A DNA stretch of 64,000 nucleotides from Sphaerulina vaccinii (GCA_022570795.1 JAKUDP010000009.1:1488001-1552000), one strand, 5' to 3'; numbered from the stretch's first letter, positions 1 through 11,644 are shown. The notes: a model not told the origin generated them from the sequence alone. Made by a program: numbers and translations.

Positions 1-386
1 GTGGAAGGCGATGATAGGGACTTTGCTGTTTCTTGAGGTATTGCTTGCGAACGATATGTGCTGGAGTGCTGGTGGTTGGTGAGTCTCTTCTCTTCGTTCA
101 TCGCAAAGCCGTGGCATTGAAGTCTGTTTGGGACATCAGCGGTGCAGTGTTCCAGTCAGGCGTGGAGATATGGCAGGCAACGCCAGCAGTGGAGATCGCG
201 ATCATCTTCTGCTTCCCGTTCGCTCGGTCGAGGTGGTGTCCTACTCGCAAAGAATTCATATCCAGAGGCAAAGCCAGACAGTGCAAAGGCACTCAGGAAT
301 ATGCAACAAATCTATTCATCTTGCGATCTACAATTCTTACTATACAAAGATCGCCGGAGCATACGCTCTTTTTCCCCAATCGTACA
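1..386. other. intergenic, nothing recognised
   Basis: Downstream flank of the acetyl-CoA transporter gene. Only short overlapping open frames with no family resemblance; no RNA gene or repeat seen. Confidence 0.5.
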
Positions 387-2445
387 TCACCCACTCAACC
401 TCCATGCCCGCATGGGTAACGCTTGCAACTTTAATGCCGCCGGCTTGATAAAGCCCCAGAACGTGATTACTCCGAACACCACGCATAGTATGTTGACGTA
501 GTAGTATCCATCTCTGCCAATGTTACACGTCCCGCCTCCGTTTATGCAACGATGCTTCTCAGCTTCCGCTACGCACGAGAATGACTGCGTGATCAGGTCG
601 CCCTTCAGATCGGTAGGGTTGCCAATCGGTGGCAGACAAGTCGCTTGAGTGAAGGCGTCAACGGCTTTGAGGATGAAGAAACGAGGGAATGTGCCGCCGA
701 GGTTGGATACACTAAGAATTGTGTTAGTACAAGTGAAATGATGGGTTGCAGGGTGGTACTCACGTTGCAAGAAGAGTCATGTAAGTCCCTCCAATTGCAG
801 GATCGCTGATCTTCGCATGGAATGCAGAGATCGCAACGAACATGACTGTACTCATGAATGTGGAATAGACATGTTCCACAATGATCAACAGGAGGTAAGG
901 GGTAGTGATTCCTGTAGAAGGAAAGAACATGACAGTAAGCTGCGCGAAGATTGCTGCTCCAAGACGACCGACAAATGCCCAGCACCAGACTCGAACAGGC
1001 TGGTACTGTTCAGACCACTTGCCGGCGTAGTATCCTAGACCCATTTCGAAGGGGAAGTCGATCAGAACTACCAGAGCAAGATCTTCTTGGCTGAATCCTT
1101 TATCGAGGAGTTTGAGATTCGTAACTGCATCGTTGGCTTGAAATCCGATCTTCGCGATCAAGTGAATGATGATGAAAGTTTGAATGTTCTTGAGCTTCAT
1201 AATACCTCCCATAGTCTTGTACACTCCCCATACACCTTCGTTTTCTTTCGTTGGGTTCTCCTTCTTCAGGATGGCCAGACCGAGAGTAACAAAGAGGTAG
1301 AACCAGCCGAAGAAGGTGAGGTAGGAGTTGAGAGTGATAAGGCCAACATCGAGGGGTTGCGAGCGGAACCATTTGTTTGCGAAGTCAGGGGAGTTGAGAG
1401 CCAGGAAGACGGTATAGCTCAGGAATTGGCCTCCAGTCAATCCCACAGTCTGCGCAGTACTGGCGTAGCTCAAGTTGGATTGCGAGAGGAGTGTGAGGGC
1501 CCAGCCGTCCACTGCGATATCCTGTGTTGCACACATGAAAACCAAACTGAACCACCATCCTGTGAAACCCCAGACTCCTGCTCCATTATCTGCCCCTGCT
1601 GCCTCCATCATTTGACTCGCTCGACTTCCCAAGTATATCATACCGAAACCTGAGAGTGTCTGAATTGGTACGATCCAACTCTTTCTCCTACCAACTCTTG
1701 CTGACCAGATCGCGTCCACGATTGGACTCCATAGCAGCTTCAGACTGTAAGGATACGAAGCAAGGCTATACACTCCAATCTGGCTATAACTCAAATGACT
1801 TTTCAGCAAGAACGGTATCGATCCTCCAGCCAGTCCCATTGGTATCCCCTGCAAGAAGTATAGCAGCACTAACAGCAGGAAATTCCTCCGATCTTGCATG
1901 GGCAGCTCGAAGAAGCCTTTGCTCTCACTCCCTCCTGTACTCGAATCAGGGGGAACTTCGTCTAAGCTGAAGTCCCTCCTCCCCATCAGTCTGTCGCGTG
2001 CAGAGGAAGAGTCTTCGCCATCATCGTAGGAGAGGGGTTCGAGGTGGGCGTTCTTCCGCCGTTCGAGGAATTGGCCGCCGTTCATGTCGGAGGATGTTGT
2101 CCCGTTCAATGAGGAAGATGTGCTGGTCTTGTGACGCAGAGAGCCACGCGGATTGGGCGATTTGGATTTGCGGGAGGGCATCGATGAGGCGTTGTCGTGG
2201 TCAGTGTCAGAGGAGTGGTATGAGTCGGTATCGTCGTCGTTTCTATTCAGAAGTCTAGAAGAGGAAGGAGCGAAGTTCTGCAATTCGTGGCCGTCTTCCA
2301 ATCGTGCTGATGTGTTGGCGTGATGCAGCTGTTCTTCGCGGAGTCTCGCTGTATGGATGGGCAGCACAGGAGTCGGAAGAGAAGCTGCTGCGGCTAGGAT
2401 GGAGAGGGAAAGTCGTCGAGATGTTGTTTTCTGTTCATCGTCCAT
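387..2445 (-). CDS. Acetyl-CoA transporter (AT-1/SLC33-type)
   Basis: Multi-pass membrane protein of the acetyl-coenzyme A transporter family (SLC33A1-like, MFS-related), which in other eukaryotes imports acetyl-CoA into the ER/Golgi lumen. Two exons: 764-2445 and 387-711, with an intron at 712-763 (donor GTGAGT, acceptor TTAG); the join restores MTLLAT/VSNLGG in frame and gives 668 residues. The first ~185 residues are Ser/Asp-rich and look disordered. The membrane part starts near residue 188 (LLYFLQGIPMGLAGG) and carries family motifs YSLKLLWSPIVDA, GRRKSWIVP and ATQDIAVDGWALTLL. The last exon has SNLGGTFPRF and a Cys-rich luminal loop before the final helix. The family call is firm; the long N-terminal extension could include a mis-called start. 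Confidence 0.9.
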
Positions 2446-3581
2446 CGATATGCATAGTCATAGTCACTACTGTAGCCTACGCGGAAATGTTTGTTGTTCA
2501 CCCCTCACCCCTCACACATGAAGGACACGTAGAACGCGATCGTTCCTAATCCCTGTCAGATCTAGGGTCAATCCTTCTAGAAAGCTTCTACAACTACTTG
2601 TGGGACATACAGTGACAATCTCTTGTTCGTCCTGCTGTCTCACCTCACGTTCCACACAAGCACAACTTGATCTTCTTGTGATGTGTTCCATTGTCGTCTG
2701 CAGCGCAACCACTTTGGGCTAGTCGATGTCGACTCTGCGAACCCACACCTCAGGCATACTTTATGGACTTCAAACTGTTTCAGGCTGTTCAGAGGGAGGC
2801 CGACGCTCTACAACGACACTGATCACAGCTGAGCGAAGCATTCATCGAGTCCATGTTACAATCGTTCCCCGTTGCACGGCATACCTCCTGTCACTCTCAC
2901 GATTCTACCGCCTCTTCCGATCATGAGACTTGGCTCTCGCAAACATCGCTTGCCACGCGATATTGCGCTTTCGTCCGCGAGGACAAGACTCTGTCCTACT
3001 GCTATCTGCTCGCTAATTCATATTCCTCCACCGGCAGTTCTCAGCGATGTTCGAGAGGTTCACTTTGTCCACTGATGTGATATTGCTGCCCTCCACCGGC
3101 ACTCGCCTGCCGGACTTCCAGAGGTCGTTCCGTACCTTTGTTTCAGAACATCTTCAACATCCTTCCAACACCTCTTCGTACATCTCATCCTGCTCGGCAT
3201 ACACTGTCTTACTTGCTGCGGAAGTGTCACGGCAGACTGACTTTTGTACAGCGCAGCAATACCATCACAACCTCACCCTTGTGTCTCGGGCCATCTTCGC
3301 ATTATGCCGCCCCTTGTTCTTTCTTGCCAACAATTCCCACTTGAGCAGAGGCGATCGAGCACTGGATAGGCGAGCCAATGGCTGTCATCGCGGTGGGTAA
3401 AGTACTGGTATAGTGTAGACATGCCACGGGAAATCTTACCTTCACCGCCTTCGTACGTCCCTTCATCTTGGACAAGCTGAAATCCATCTCCAGTCCTTGA
3501 TACGAAACCACGGGATCGTTTCTAGATCCGCTATATCACCTCTCCAACAGGACGAAGCTGAGCTATCAACAGACTAGCACA
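2446..3581. other. intergenic, nothing recognised
   Basis: About 1.1 kb between the divergent 5' ends of the acetyl-CoA transporter and the 2EXR-type gene, so it should hold both promoters. Open frames here (longest about 117 codons) are compositionally unconvincing. Confidence 0.5.
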
Positions 3582-4562
3582 ATGCAACAGGTCATATCCA
3601 TGCCCGCTAGCCTGACGGGTATCGGTGGAGCAGAATCTGCAGCAACTACAAGACTTCAGCCAGACCAAAACGATGGCTCTCTACTGTTTGGCGTACCTAT
3701 CGAACTGCGAGAGGTTATCTACACATATGTCCTTTCATCTGAACAACGCCTTCTGGACCCAACACATGCGAAATGCCAAGATGAGACGTTCACGGCACTT
3801 CTACGTACCTGCCGCCGAATCCACAACGAAGCAAGACTACACGTGCACGACAACGATACCTACGTCTTTTCCTCTCCAGAAGCCATGAAAGCCTTCCTGT
3901 TGAAGTCCGGCACCGGTCTGCTAGAACTGAACATCACGACAATCAAATTCTCAGACTGGACCCGGTGCGAATCGTGGTTCGATGAATGGCGAGGGCTCTT
4001 GGTCCCAGTGCCAGGTCACGCTCGCGATCATGATGAGAATTTCGACCTTAATCGCGCCATCCCGCGAATCGACACACTGACCATCGACTTGGCTCCGCTC
4101 TCGCGGGTTATTCATGCGCAGAAGCCGCCACCGCAGGCCATCGTGTCTCCTTCCGAAGAGCATGTCAATGAGTACGAGCGCTGGGCATACAACGCCGGCG
4201 CCATGAATAATGGACTGCTGTTCATTCTTTACGCAATTCTTCACGCGCTGAATGGTCTTTTGCCAAGACCTGCTTGGCTTCAGACTTCCACCGTGATTCG
4301 AATTAATGGATTGAGCGCTGAGGATGCGCTCAGTGAGGTAGTGGTGGAATTATCGGCGAGCGTGGAAGCGATCTACAGGTTCAATGGACTTGCGCGAGAT
4401 CGTAACGGCTTTAATACACCGCCGCGATTGACTGGATTCGGTCGGTACTTGCTGGTGCCGGTTGAGGAAGCTGATACTGCAGGCGCTGTAGTCGAGACTG
4501 TTCCTGCAGAGGTCCGCCGCGATAGTATATCTCTGCCAGTTGGGATATCAGGAGCTACCTAG
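3582..4562 (+). CDS. 2EXR-type hypothetical protein
   Basis: Single-exon gene for 326 residues. The N-terminal third carries the pattern of the fungal 2EXR / F-box-like family: LLFGVPIELREVIYTYVL (about residues 34-51), then LLRTCRRIHNEA (about 73-84), which corresponds to the usual P-E-hRxxIY and hLLxxCRxIxxEA blocks. The remainder has no motif I know. These proteins are abundant in filamentous ascomycetes and their biochemical role is not established; substrate-adaptor or regulatory roles are only guesses. The ATG at 3582 is preceded by an A-rich context (gcacaATG), and a second in-frame Met lies six codons downstream. Confidence 0.75.
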   Translation: MQQVISMPASLTGIGGAESAATTRLQPDQNDGSLLFGVPIELREVIYTYVLSSEQRLLDPTHAKCQDETFTALLRTCRRIHNEARLHVHDNDTYVFSSPEAMKAFLLKSGTGLLELNITTIKFSDWTRCESWFDEWRGLLVPVPGHARDHDENFDLNRAIPRIDTLTIDLAPLSRVIHAQKPPPQAIVSPSEEHVNEYERWAYNAGAMNNGLLFILYAILHALNGLLPRPAWLQTSTVIRINGLSAEDALSEVVVELSASVEAIYRFNGLARDRNGFNTPPRLTGFGRYLLVPVEEADTAGAVVETVPAEVRRDSISLPVGISGAT

Positions 4563-5075
4563 TGGACGTGGATTTCGTGAAGCGTTCGCTTGAGATGTTG
4601 TGGACCGGATTAGAAACGGAAACATCACTGAACACGAATGCTGCGCGAATCTCTAAGGGCCACGGTTCTATCAAAGGGACACGATGCTTACCACGCCATC
4701 TTTGTCTGCCTTGTCATCGGACCGAGCGTTGATAGATGGCTTGGCAGGTGCGTTGCCTAGACAGGCGACAGTATGCTCCAGCTTCATCAAATCGTGCTGC
4801 TTCTGGTAGACTAGGCGACCCAAACTGCAGTGCGCACTGACCGCGAGACGGCATCTATTACCAATCTATCTCCCACTTGCCGCACGACGCACCAAGAGGA
4901 CCAGCATCTTCACTTGCATTCACTACCGTTTTCAAGGCTATGGTCCAGGTACAGTTACCAACCCCGGGCTGCTGGAAATGATCGAGATACAAGCCAGCTG
5001 TGTGGTTACAGCAACATAGCATGCCCTGAAAGCGAGCGTCTGGAATGTATAAAGTATTACCTACCAATTGTATAA
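4563..5075. other. intergenic, nothing recognised
   Basis: Convergent 3' region between the 2EXR-type gene and the amidase. Overlapping short frames only. Confidence 0.5.
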
Positions 5076-6778
5076 CTATTTGCTACCAAAGCTTTTCCAA
5101 TCCACGCTCCCCTCCCATGCAGCTCCAATCTTCAGGCAGTCAAGGTCCTTGAACTTCTTTCCGACGATCTGCAGTCCAGCTGGCAGCTTCACGCTTTCAT
5201 CTTCGAGAGCGGGTACGAAGCCCACTGGAACTGATAAAGCTGGATGTCCAGTACTATTGTATGGCGCAGTATTGCCTACGAGCCCGACATTACGACCCAA
5301 TCTCTTCAATGGGCCTAGCTCATCCGGCTTTGGGAACAGCTTGCAAGGTGGCGAAGGAAGAGTTGGCATGACCAGAACATCCACATCAGCCAACGCCGCA
5401 TCATACGCGTCGTTGATCTTTCGCAAAAGATTATTCGACTTTGCGTGGATCAAACTTCCCCACTTGGACTGCATGTAGAGGTACCGCATATACAGATTCT
5501 GAGCTCCAGGCCCTAGCTTCTGGAATTGTTCATCAGTGAGCTTCTCCAGAGGCGCGCGGTCTAGTAAGTGCAGCATCTTGCGACCTTTCGGATTTCCGAG
5601 AAGTGCTGTCTCTGTGCCTGAGATCGGGAGGCTGATCATCCAGACTTCGGCTGCTGTTAGGTGGCCAGGAATAGACACCGACTTGACATCAGCTCCAAGA
5701 GTAGCCAGCTTCTCCACAGCAGCTTTGCACAAAGTGGAAATGCTCTCGCACATGCCAGGAATCACAAATCCTTCTTCCAGGACGCCGATCTTGATTCCAG
5801 TTAGTGGCTTTTCCTTTGAAACACTCGCAACGAAGGCATCCAGCTCAGAAGTGAAAGCCAACGCCTTCTCCGGAAAGTAAATCGGCTGACGATCATCGAT
5901 CCCGTCCGGACCAGCGATAGCTTCTAGCAGAAGAGCACAATCCCTCACGGTCTTCGTCATCGGTCCAGCATGATCAATAGTACTTTCCAAGCTCAAGATA
6001 CCCGTATATGGCACAAGTCCCCAGGTCGGCTTCAATCCAACAAGCCCGTTCATCGCAGCCGGAATCCTGATGGAGCCGCCTTGATCGCACCCAATAGCCA
6101 TATCTGCTGCTCCACTACTCACCACCCTTCCACTACCCGAGCTGGAACCACCACAAGAATATTCTTCAGCATAAACATTATGCACCTTTCCAGTACAAGA
6201 CGTATCAGACACGCCTTCCATACATCCATTCTCACAAGCTGCTTTACCATTAATCACACCTCCCGCATCCAGAATTCTTGTGACAATAGTCGCATCGATC
6301 TCTGGAGTCCAGTCAACAGCTTCAGTCCCGTTCGTACATCGTACTCCGGCAACGGCGACGTTATCTTTCATACCAATAGTTTTGCCTTTCAAAAGATCAC
6401 TCTTCGGCGAGGTCGCCTTCACCGTGACTTTGGTTGCCCAACCTCCATGATCACTCTCTTCTTCATTCTTGGGAATAGAGATGTCCGTTCTTGGATATGC
6501 GGAGAGATCTGGTTTCAAGGTATAGTCCTCTTCGGATAGGATAGACTCGATAATAGGATCGAGAGAACCTAGAAGGACGGACCAGTCGGCAATATGGGAG
6601 TCCTTCAACTTCAGTCCAGCTTTGCTCGCAAGACCTGTTACTTCGTCTGTACTTAGAGGTTTGGCACCACTGCGATGGCAGTCAGTAGTGCCGACAAAGG
6701 ATGGACGTCTGTCTATGTCTCAGAGGCCATCTACATGAACGGAGTGGTGACTTACTCTGGCAGTGTGACTACGCTCAT
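5076..6778 (-). CDS. Amidase (amidase-signature family)
   Basis: Amidase-signature hydrolase, expected to cleave carboxamides. Two exons: a 23-nt first exon (6756-6778, MSVVTLP) and 5076-6669; the 86-bp intron has GTAAGT and a GCAG end, giving 538 residues. Without the short exon no ATG precedes the conserved N-terminal region. The Ser-cisSer-Lys triad is visible: Lys in GKTIGMKDN (about residue 109), cis-Ser within GGSSSGSG (about 181-188) and the nucleophile in DQGGSIRIPA (about Ser207), followed by GLKPTWGLVP and DHAGPMTKTVRDCALLLEAIAG. No signal peptide is seen, so it is probably cytosolic. The substrate cannot be told from sequence; distant relatives include GatA and acetamidases. The upstream region holds a tandem repeat array. 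Confidence 0.9.
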
Positions 6779-7214
6779 TGTGCTTGGTCTTTGATTGAGA
6801 AGCGCCTTGAAAAGATTGTCGAAGGCTGCGTATTGATTCTGATCAGACGCTCGGGCCCTGGTATGTGTATCAGTTGAAGCTGCACTTGAGGAATCGTGGT
6901 GAAGTATCAGGTACATCTGAAGTAGTACAAGAGGAGAGCTTAAAGCTATCGGGCAACGATTGGCCGTCGGCAGATGTTTATCGCTACATATCAATTATCA
7001 CTGCACTGTGCGAGTTTAACTTATATACTTGCCTATCGGCAGGTGAGTTTAGGCTGAACTCAAGCTGTGAAATGATAGACACAGCTCGACGGTGTAGTTG
7101 ACATATATATATACTCGAGACATCTCGATTCGGCGCCGAAATCCGTCCTGAAGTCAAAGACGACTTAGGGTAGAGTGAAAATCGCTATAAGTCAGTGGAT
7201 CATCCTTGCACTTC

Positions 7215-7745
7215 AAGCCACCTCTCTGAGAGCCTGCTCCGAAATCTATAGCACCATAACTGTGCTCAGAATGCTATGGGGATCGTTCGAAGGTCAGAGA
7301 CACACAGCCCAACTCTACTGACATAGTCATTATTCCACGCCTGCACCTAACATCTCTGACGACGCTTTCACACCGCAATAGCACTACAGCCGTACTCTGA
7401 GTGCCATGGTAGTCGTTCAAAACGCGAAGATACGCAGCTCGAATTGACATAGCCATTATTTTATGCGTTTGCTGCTATCCTCTCCGGGAACGCCTCTGAA
7501 TCGCAATAGCACCACAGCTGTGCTCAGGGCGTCGTGGTGGTCGTCACAGTTGCAGAAACACGCAGCTGAACTCGAATGACATAGTCATTATTTTATGTAT
7601 TTACCGCAGTGTTCTCTAGAAACACTTTTGATCGCAGCAGCACCACATCGCTGCCCCCAATGCCATAGTATTCTTCGAAACGGCAGAGCGACACAGCCCA
7701 ACTCGAAAGACATAGTCGTTTTCCCTGCATCTACCGAACTGTTCT
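7215..7745. repeat. ~130 bp tandem repeat, four diverged units
   Basis: Four head-to-tail units between the amidase 5' end and the 3' end of the ZZ-like gene. Landmark GACATAG(T/C)C(A/G)TT occurs at 7320, 7446, 7578 and 7709, giving periods of 126, 132 and 131 bp. A second landmark, a block near TAGCACCACAGCTGTGCTCA, recurs in each unit about 70-80 bp before the first. In units 2 and 3 ACTAC/GTAGT and ACCAC/GTGGT form the same 5-bp inverted repeat with one compensated pair; unit 4 has lost it. No coding sense is evident. A TA-rich tract (about 7101-7113) lies just outside the array, on the amidase promoter side. Confidence 0.75.
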
Positions 7746-7766
7746 CTGCTTCCATCTCTCTCTCTC

Positions 7767-9253
7767 TTAAACCTGTGCTGTAACTCGCTCCAGCAGCTTG
7801 GCAATCTCCTGCATCCTCGAAACACCCATCATTCCCACGTTCTGACCTCTGAGAAGACCGCCGTTATGGGCAACATCCCTCCACATCCGGATACTCTCCT
7901 TATTGAGCACGGTAGCTGCCACTGCTGCCTTGAACGGATTGGAGTATCTGCGACTACGGCTCTTCGGATTGTGAAGAACGTCGATGTCCGAGACCGTAAA
8001 GAAATTTTCAGCCTCATCCTCTTCCTTGAAACCCAGAAAGTGCGACGTCTTGTAGCCATTGAGTCGTGCGTCTGCCTTAAAGTCGCGCAACATCTGAACA
8101 CCATTGGAAGTGAATGTAGGATCGGCGTCTTCTGTCCAGTTGCGAAGGTAGCAATGGAATTCGAAGAGCCACTTGGTCGCGAAAGCTTCACGGCTGACCA
8201 CTTCGGGGATTATCGTCTTCGCTTTACCATTTGGAGTGCCTTTGGCGATATCTTCAAGCAGATTGTCCTGCTTGTACCGAGCTTGTGGAGTCTTGCTTTC
8301 AGATTGTGCCTTCTTCTTCGTTGGCTTGGGTGTCTCTTCACGAGTCACTGGTCTCCTGTTCATCTTCCTACGTGTCTGAATAAGGGAGTCGTCAGGTACG
8401 TGCTTCGGCTTCGGCTTCGTCTTGGACTTCGTCTGCGGCTTGGCCGGCGGTGGGAGGCTGTCTTTGGTCGACTTCCGAGCCTTTCGAGGAGGTCCAATTG
8501 CATCAGGCTCGTCTTTGATCGGAGAGTCATGGGTGAGTGGACGCTTGCGGTGAGGTTCCTCTGGGATAGTAGAATCGATTCTCTCAGTGCGGCGATACTC
8601 ATTGGTAGCTTCCTGTTTCACATATACCTCTTGCGACTGGGTTGCTGGCTGGACTGGACCTGCGAGTGGCTCCTCCTCTGCTCTTTCGTGTGCTACCTGT
8701 TGGAAACCGTGGCCAGGAAAGGCCAGGTGGTGCTGCTGACGACCCTGGGAGATGCATTTCTTGTGAAAATCGACGTTGCTTGGCGTGTTGCGACATTCAC
8801 GGCACGATTGCCAGGTTTCATCTGTGATTGGCGTGTGACAGACTCCACAGGTGAATGCTGATGTCGGTGTCTGTGTCTCTGGAACCGCAGCAGGCACAGC
8901 TGGGGGCGCGGGAGGTGCTCGTGGTCGCATGGTGTCCGTGAGAGGTGCCGAGCCTGAAGAATGGTAAGCAATGTTGTTGTTTGTCGGATGGAGGAATCGA
9001 GAGGATGAGCAGGTATTGGCCTCTCAGTCCTGCCTTCCTCAGTTGTCCAAGTGAGAAGGTGCGACTTACCGAAGGCAGGCACTGCGACGCTCTCTGGGAT
9101 GGGTGTGCCAAACCCATCCCGTCTCATCTGTCGCTCCCACTCCGGGGTCGGAGGGCGGGGAGGGAGAGGGTGCGCGATGCGCCATGGCGGCAGTGGGCGC
9201 GGCACACCCAAAGGGTGGCCGGCCAGGAATGTGCTCGGCGGTGGTGGGTCCAT
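7767..9253 (-). CDS. ZZ-like Cys/His zinc-binding hypothetical protein
   Basis: Two exons, 9070-9253 and 7767-8953, with a 116-bp intron (GTAAGT ... TTCAG) whose removal joins SVAVPAFG to SAPLTDTM in frame; 456 residues from the ATG at 9253. The N-terminus is Pro-rich. A ZZ-type-like zinc site follows: CGVCHTPI, CRECRNTP, then FHKKC and a late His pair. The middle is Lys/Pro/Ser-rich and likely disordered, with basic stretches that could be nuclear signals. A folded C-terminal region of about 130 residues (from REAFATKWLFEFHCYL) ends near MQEIAKLLERV. An in-frame ATG at 9424 would add about 57 residues; I prefer 9253 because the added stretch is poor in protein-like composition. Function unknown. 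Confidence 0.65.
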
Positions 9254-9736
9254 CTTGGAGCGGAAGCGAAGAGAGATTGGCAGCCTCACCACAAGAGACA
9301 ACATCGGCGCTGCGGCGGGTAGCGGAGGCCGGCCCGAAGTTCTTGAACGCGTCAATGTTGCTGGTGCATCATGCTCTCTTGCCATGCCATTCTGATTCCT
9401 GCTCGGTGTGCCTGCAGATGCCATCTTCGATGTATGCGACAGGGTCGGCGTAGTGCTCTCGCAGAAGACAGAGATGTCCTTGGTCCCCGAGGCATATATG
9501 GATATGTGGTAGAGTATTGCAAGTGGCCCTCGTTTGCATTGCTGATAGTGAAAACAAGGTCATCGTGGTCAAGCAAAGGTTTCCAGTCCCTCTCTGGCAA
9601 CACTGGCGCACTGTGCCAGTCGAGGCGCCTTCTACCTTCGAGCCCAGGAAGATGGAGGCGTTGAAGAAAGGTGGGAGACGCAGGAGGACTTCGTCTGCTA
9701 GCTGCGCCTAGCGCACTCACTCACCTCTCCTAAGAC
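9254..9736. other. conflicting open frames, no gene resolved
   Basis: Protein-like stretches occur on the minus strand in different frames (for example FFNASIFLGSKVEGAS, DHDDLVFTISNANEGHL and HYADPVAYIEDGI) and also on the plus strand. They do not join by any normal intron, so this may be a gene with indels or a chance pattern. See findings. Confidence 0.3.
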
Positions 9737-10589
9737 CTACCCTCTGGTTGCACTACCCGCAGGTGAAGGACTTGCTCTCTCAGCAACAGCACTCGACGTC
9801 GCAGCACGCTGCTCTGCCTCTATACGTCTCTTGTTATCTTCCTGAATCGAGAAGACCGTACTGGAAACGCCTCCACACCCGTCACAAGGAAACTTATAAT
9901 GCCCTGCACACTTTCTGCAGACGCCACAATGCCACTCATAGCGATCACGGCAAGTCTTGCAAGCGACACAGTGGTGTAAGTCAAAGTCGGTATACCAAGT
10001 GCTTTGACAATACGAGAAGTGATACTTCTTGTAGACCTCGGGTTCTTCTTCAGCGAGAGCATATCGGAAAAGCCAGTGGATATGCTTCTTCCGGTCGACA
10101 GACCAGTCTCTCTCGGGCTGATCAGGCTCGAAGGTCTTGTACTTTGCATACCAGGTTTGGAGCTGACTTCGCTCGTCTTCTCGCTTGTCGCCAGTACAGA
10201 CTCAAGAGCTTCCCATTTCGGGTCCGTCGGAAAGCCTTCCGCATCCAGTTGCTCACACTGATCCAACAGGCGCCCTTCGAAGACACTTGTATCTTTCAGC
10301 AGTCTCGTCTCCAGGTCAGCAAGATCAAGGCCACATGACAGTTGTCGTTTACGGCTCTTCTCTTGAGCTTCCACCAAGCAGGGCTGCAGTCGAAGGTCTC
10401 CATAATCCTCGCCAAAGAAGTACCAAGCATCGTCCTCCATCTTATTGCAGCATCCGGATGCCTGCGAATTACACTTGCAGAGTGAAGTACATCCTTTTCC
10501 CCATTTGCGACAGATGCATGTGCGGGTCTGACAATGGTTCTTGCAGGTGCAGGCCCTGGTTGATATGTCTGCTGGCGACGTTGATCGGT
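9737..10589 (-). CDS. Cys-rich CXC-module protein, second copy
   Basis: Homologous in order and motif to the module just upstream. It opens with a CXC (tesmin/TSO1-like) cluster, CTCKNHCQTRTCICRK then GCTSLCKC, followed by about 130 residues of mixed sequence and a second Cys cluster, HHCVACKTCRDRYEWHC then CRKCAGHYKFPCDGCGG, and a Gln/Ala tail ending at the stop at 9737. Reading needs 10198-10589 joined to 9737-10162, removing only 35 nt (GTACTG ... GTCAG), shorter than any other intron here; a real frameshift is the alternative. No ATG precedes the CXC cluster in frame, and the segment begins behind an acceptor-like CGCAG at 10590. It is therefore either the 3' half of the upstream gene or a decayed tandem duplicate. 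DNA or metal binding is inferred from the CXC motif only. Confidence 0.5.
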
Positions 10590-10636
10590 CTGCGAAGGTT
10601 CAGCGTGCGTCGCGCCTCAAGGATTACTGTGCATAC

Positions 10637-11644
10637 CTCAGTCGACTGGCCAACCACTGTCGAACTTCTGCCTCGCTTGCGCCCTGATCCGCCGCCCTGC
10701 ACTGTATGGACATCTACTGCCAGCTCGCCATCGATGCCTTCCTCAGCGCCCAACTTGGACCAACCTCCACAGCGATCGCATGCAAGCTTACGACCAGCTT
10801 TGCATGTATCGCAAGTTTCACAATGCCATGCTCCCTCGTAGCACTCATTGCACAGAGTGCAGTGCCGCACCTTGCTGCGATCAACCCATCCGTTGCGGCA
10901 GAAAGACCATACGTACGTGTCTAGCATGTTGTCTCCTCGCGTATCGCGATCTTCATTCTTGACACTCAACGCATGAGTGAAGATGGCCTGCAGGACTGCG
11001 AAGAGCTTCTCCTGTCCCTCTTGCCGCCGTTGCATGGCATTGTACTTAGCCCGCCATGCGGCAAGATCGGGATCCAGCTCCAAAGCATCACAGTTCTCCA
11101 AAAGCTTCGTCTTGAGGTCATCGACGTCGACCTTGTGACCTCTGCGGCTCAAAAACTTGGTGAAACATGGGCTCGCAATAGCTACAGGAGCTATGTCAGC
11201 TCGAGCGCCGCCCCAGAGGAACGCAGAGGCAAGGCTATTTCGATATTCCGGCGGTAACGGTTCTGCTTCGAATAGCTCCGGGAGCTTGTCAAACGGGCTT
11301 CGACATGGAGCATATCGCGCAGTGTATATGGTTAGGCATGTACAACCGACACTGCATGAGCAACCAGCTTTACGACACGCGCATTGAACGCGGCCACACC
11401 CCGCCTTACAACTACAGCGGGCGTAAGCTGCCACAGATTGCGGCCGAAACTTTTTCGTGGTCAGCTAACCGGCATCTGGATGGAGAGGTCCAGAACGTTT
11501 GCACACCTCAGTAACGCGCCTTTCTGGACGGGCCTCTTGAATGCTATCGCTGTCCACATCATCTTCGCTCTGCGAGTCGCTGTGCTCTGACCCTGAAGAA
11601 ATCGATATCGGTAGGCGGGAGCCTGATGCCTGATGGGATGCCAT
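10637..11644 (-). CDS. Cys-rich CXC-module protein, first copy
   Basis: Exons 11507-11644 (46 codons from the ATG at 11644, an acidic Ser/Asp-rich leader) and 10637-11449, with a clean 57-bp intron (GTGTGC ... GCTGACC ... AAAAAG). Immediately after the join comes a CXC cluster of tesmin/TSO1 type, CSCKAGCGRVQCACRK then GCSCSVGCTC (about residues 57-84), and near the end a second cluster, HCTLCNECYEGAWHCETC then CDTCKAGRKLACDRCGG. The spacing C-x2-C-x2-C...HC-x2-C-x2-C...C-x2-C suggests a zinc ribbon. CXC domains in other eukaryotes bind zinc and DNA and also occur in transposon-derived proteins. After residue 317 a good donor (GTATGC at 10636) leads toward the second module, but the reading frame then misses by one nucleotide, so the 3' end is uncertain. 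Confidence 0.6.

Noticed and set aside
7274..7456. 60-codon minus-strand frame in the 130 bp array as a repeat protein
   Set aside because: The frame does not continue through the other units (a stop falls early in the next unit), so the repeat is not coding.
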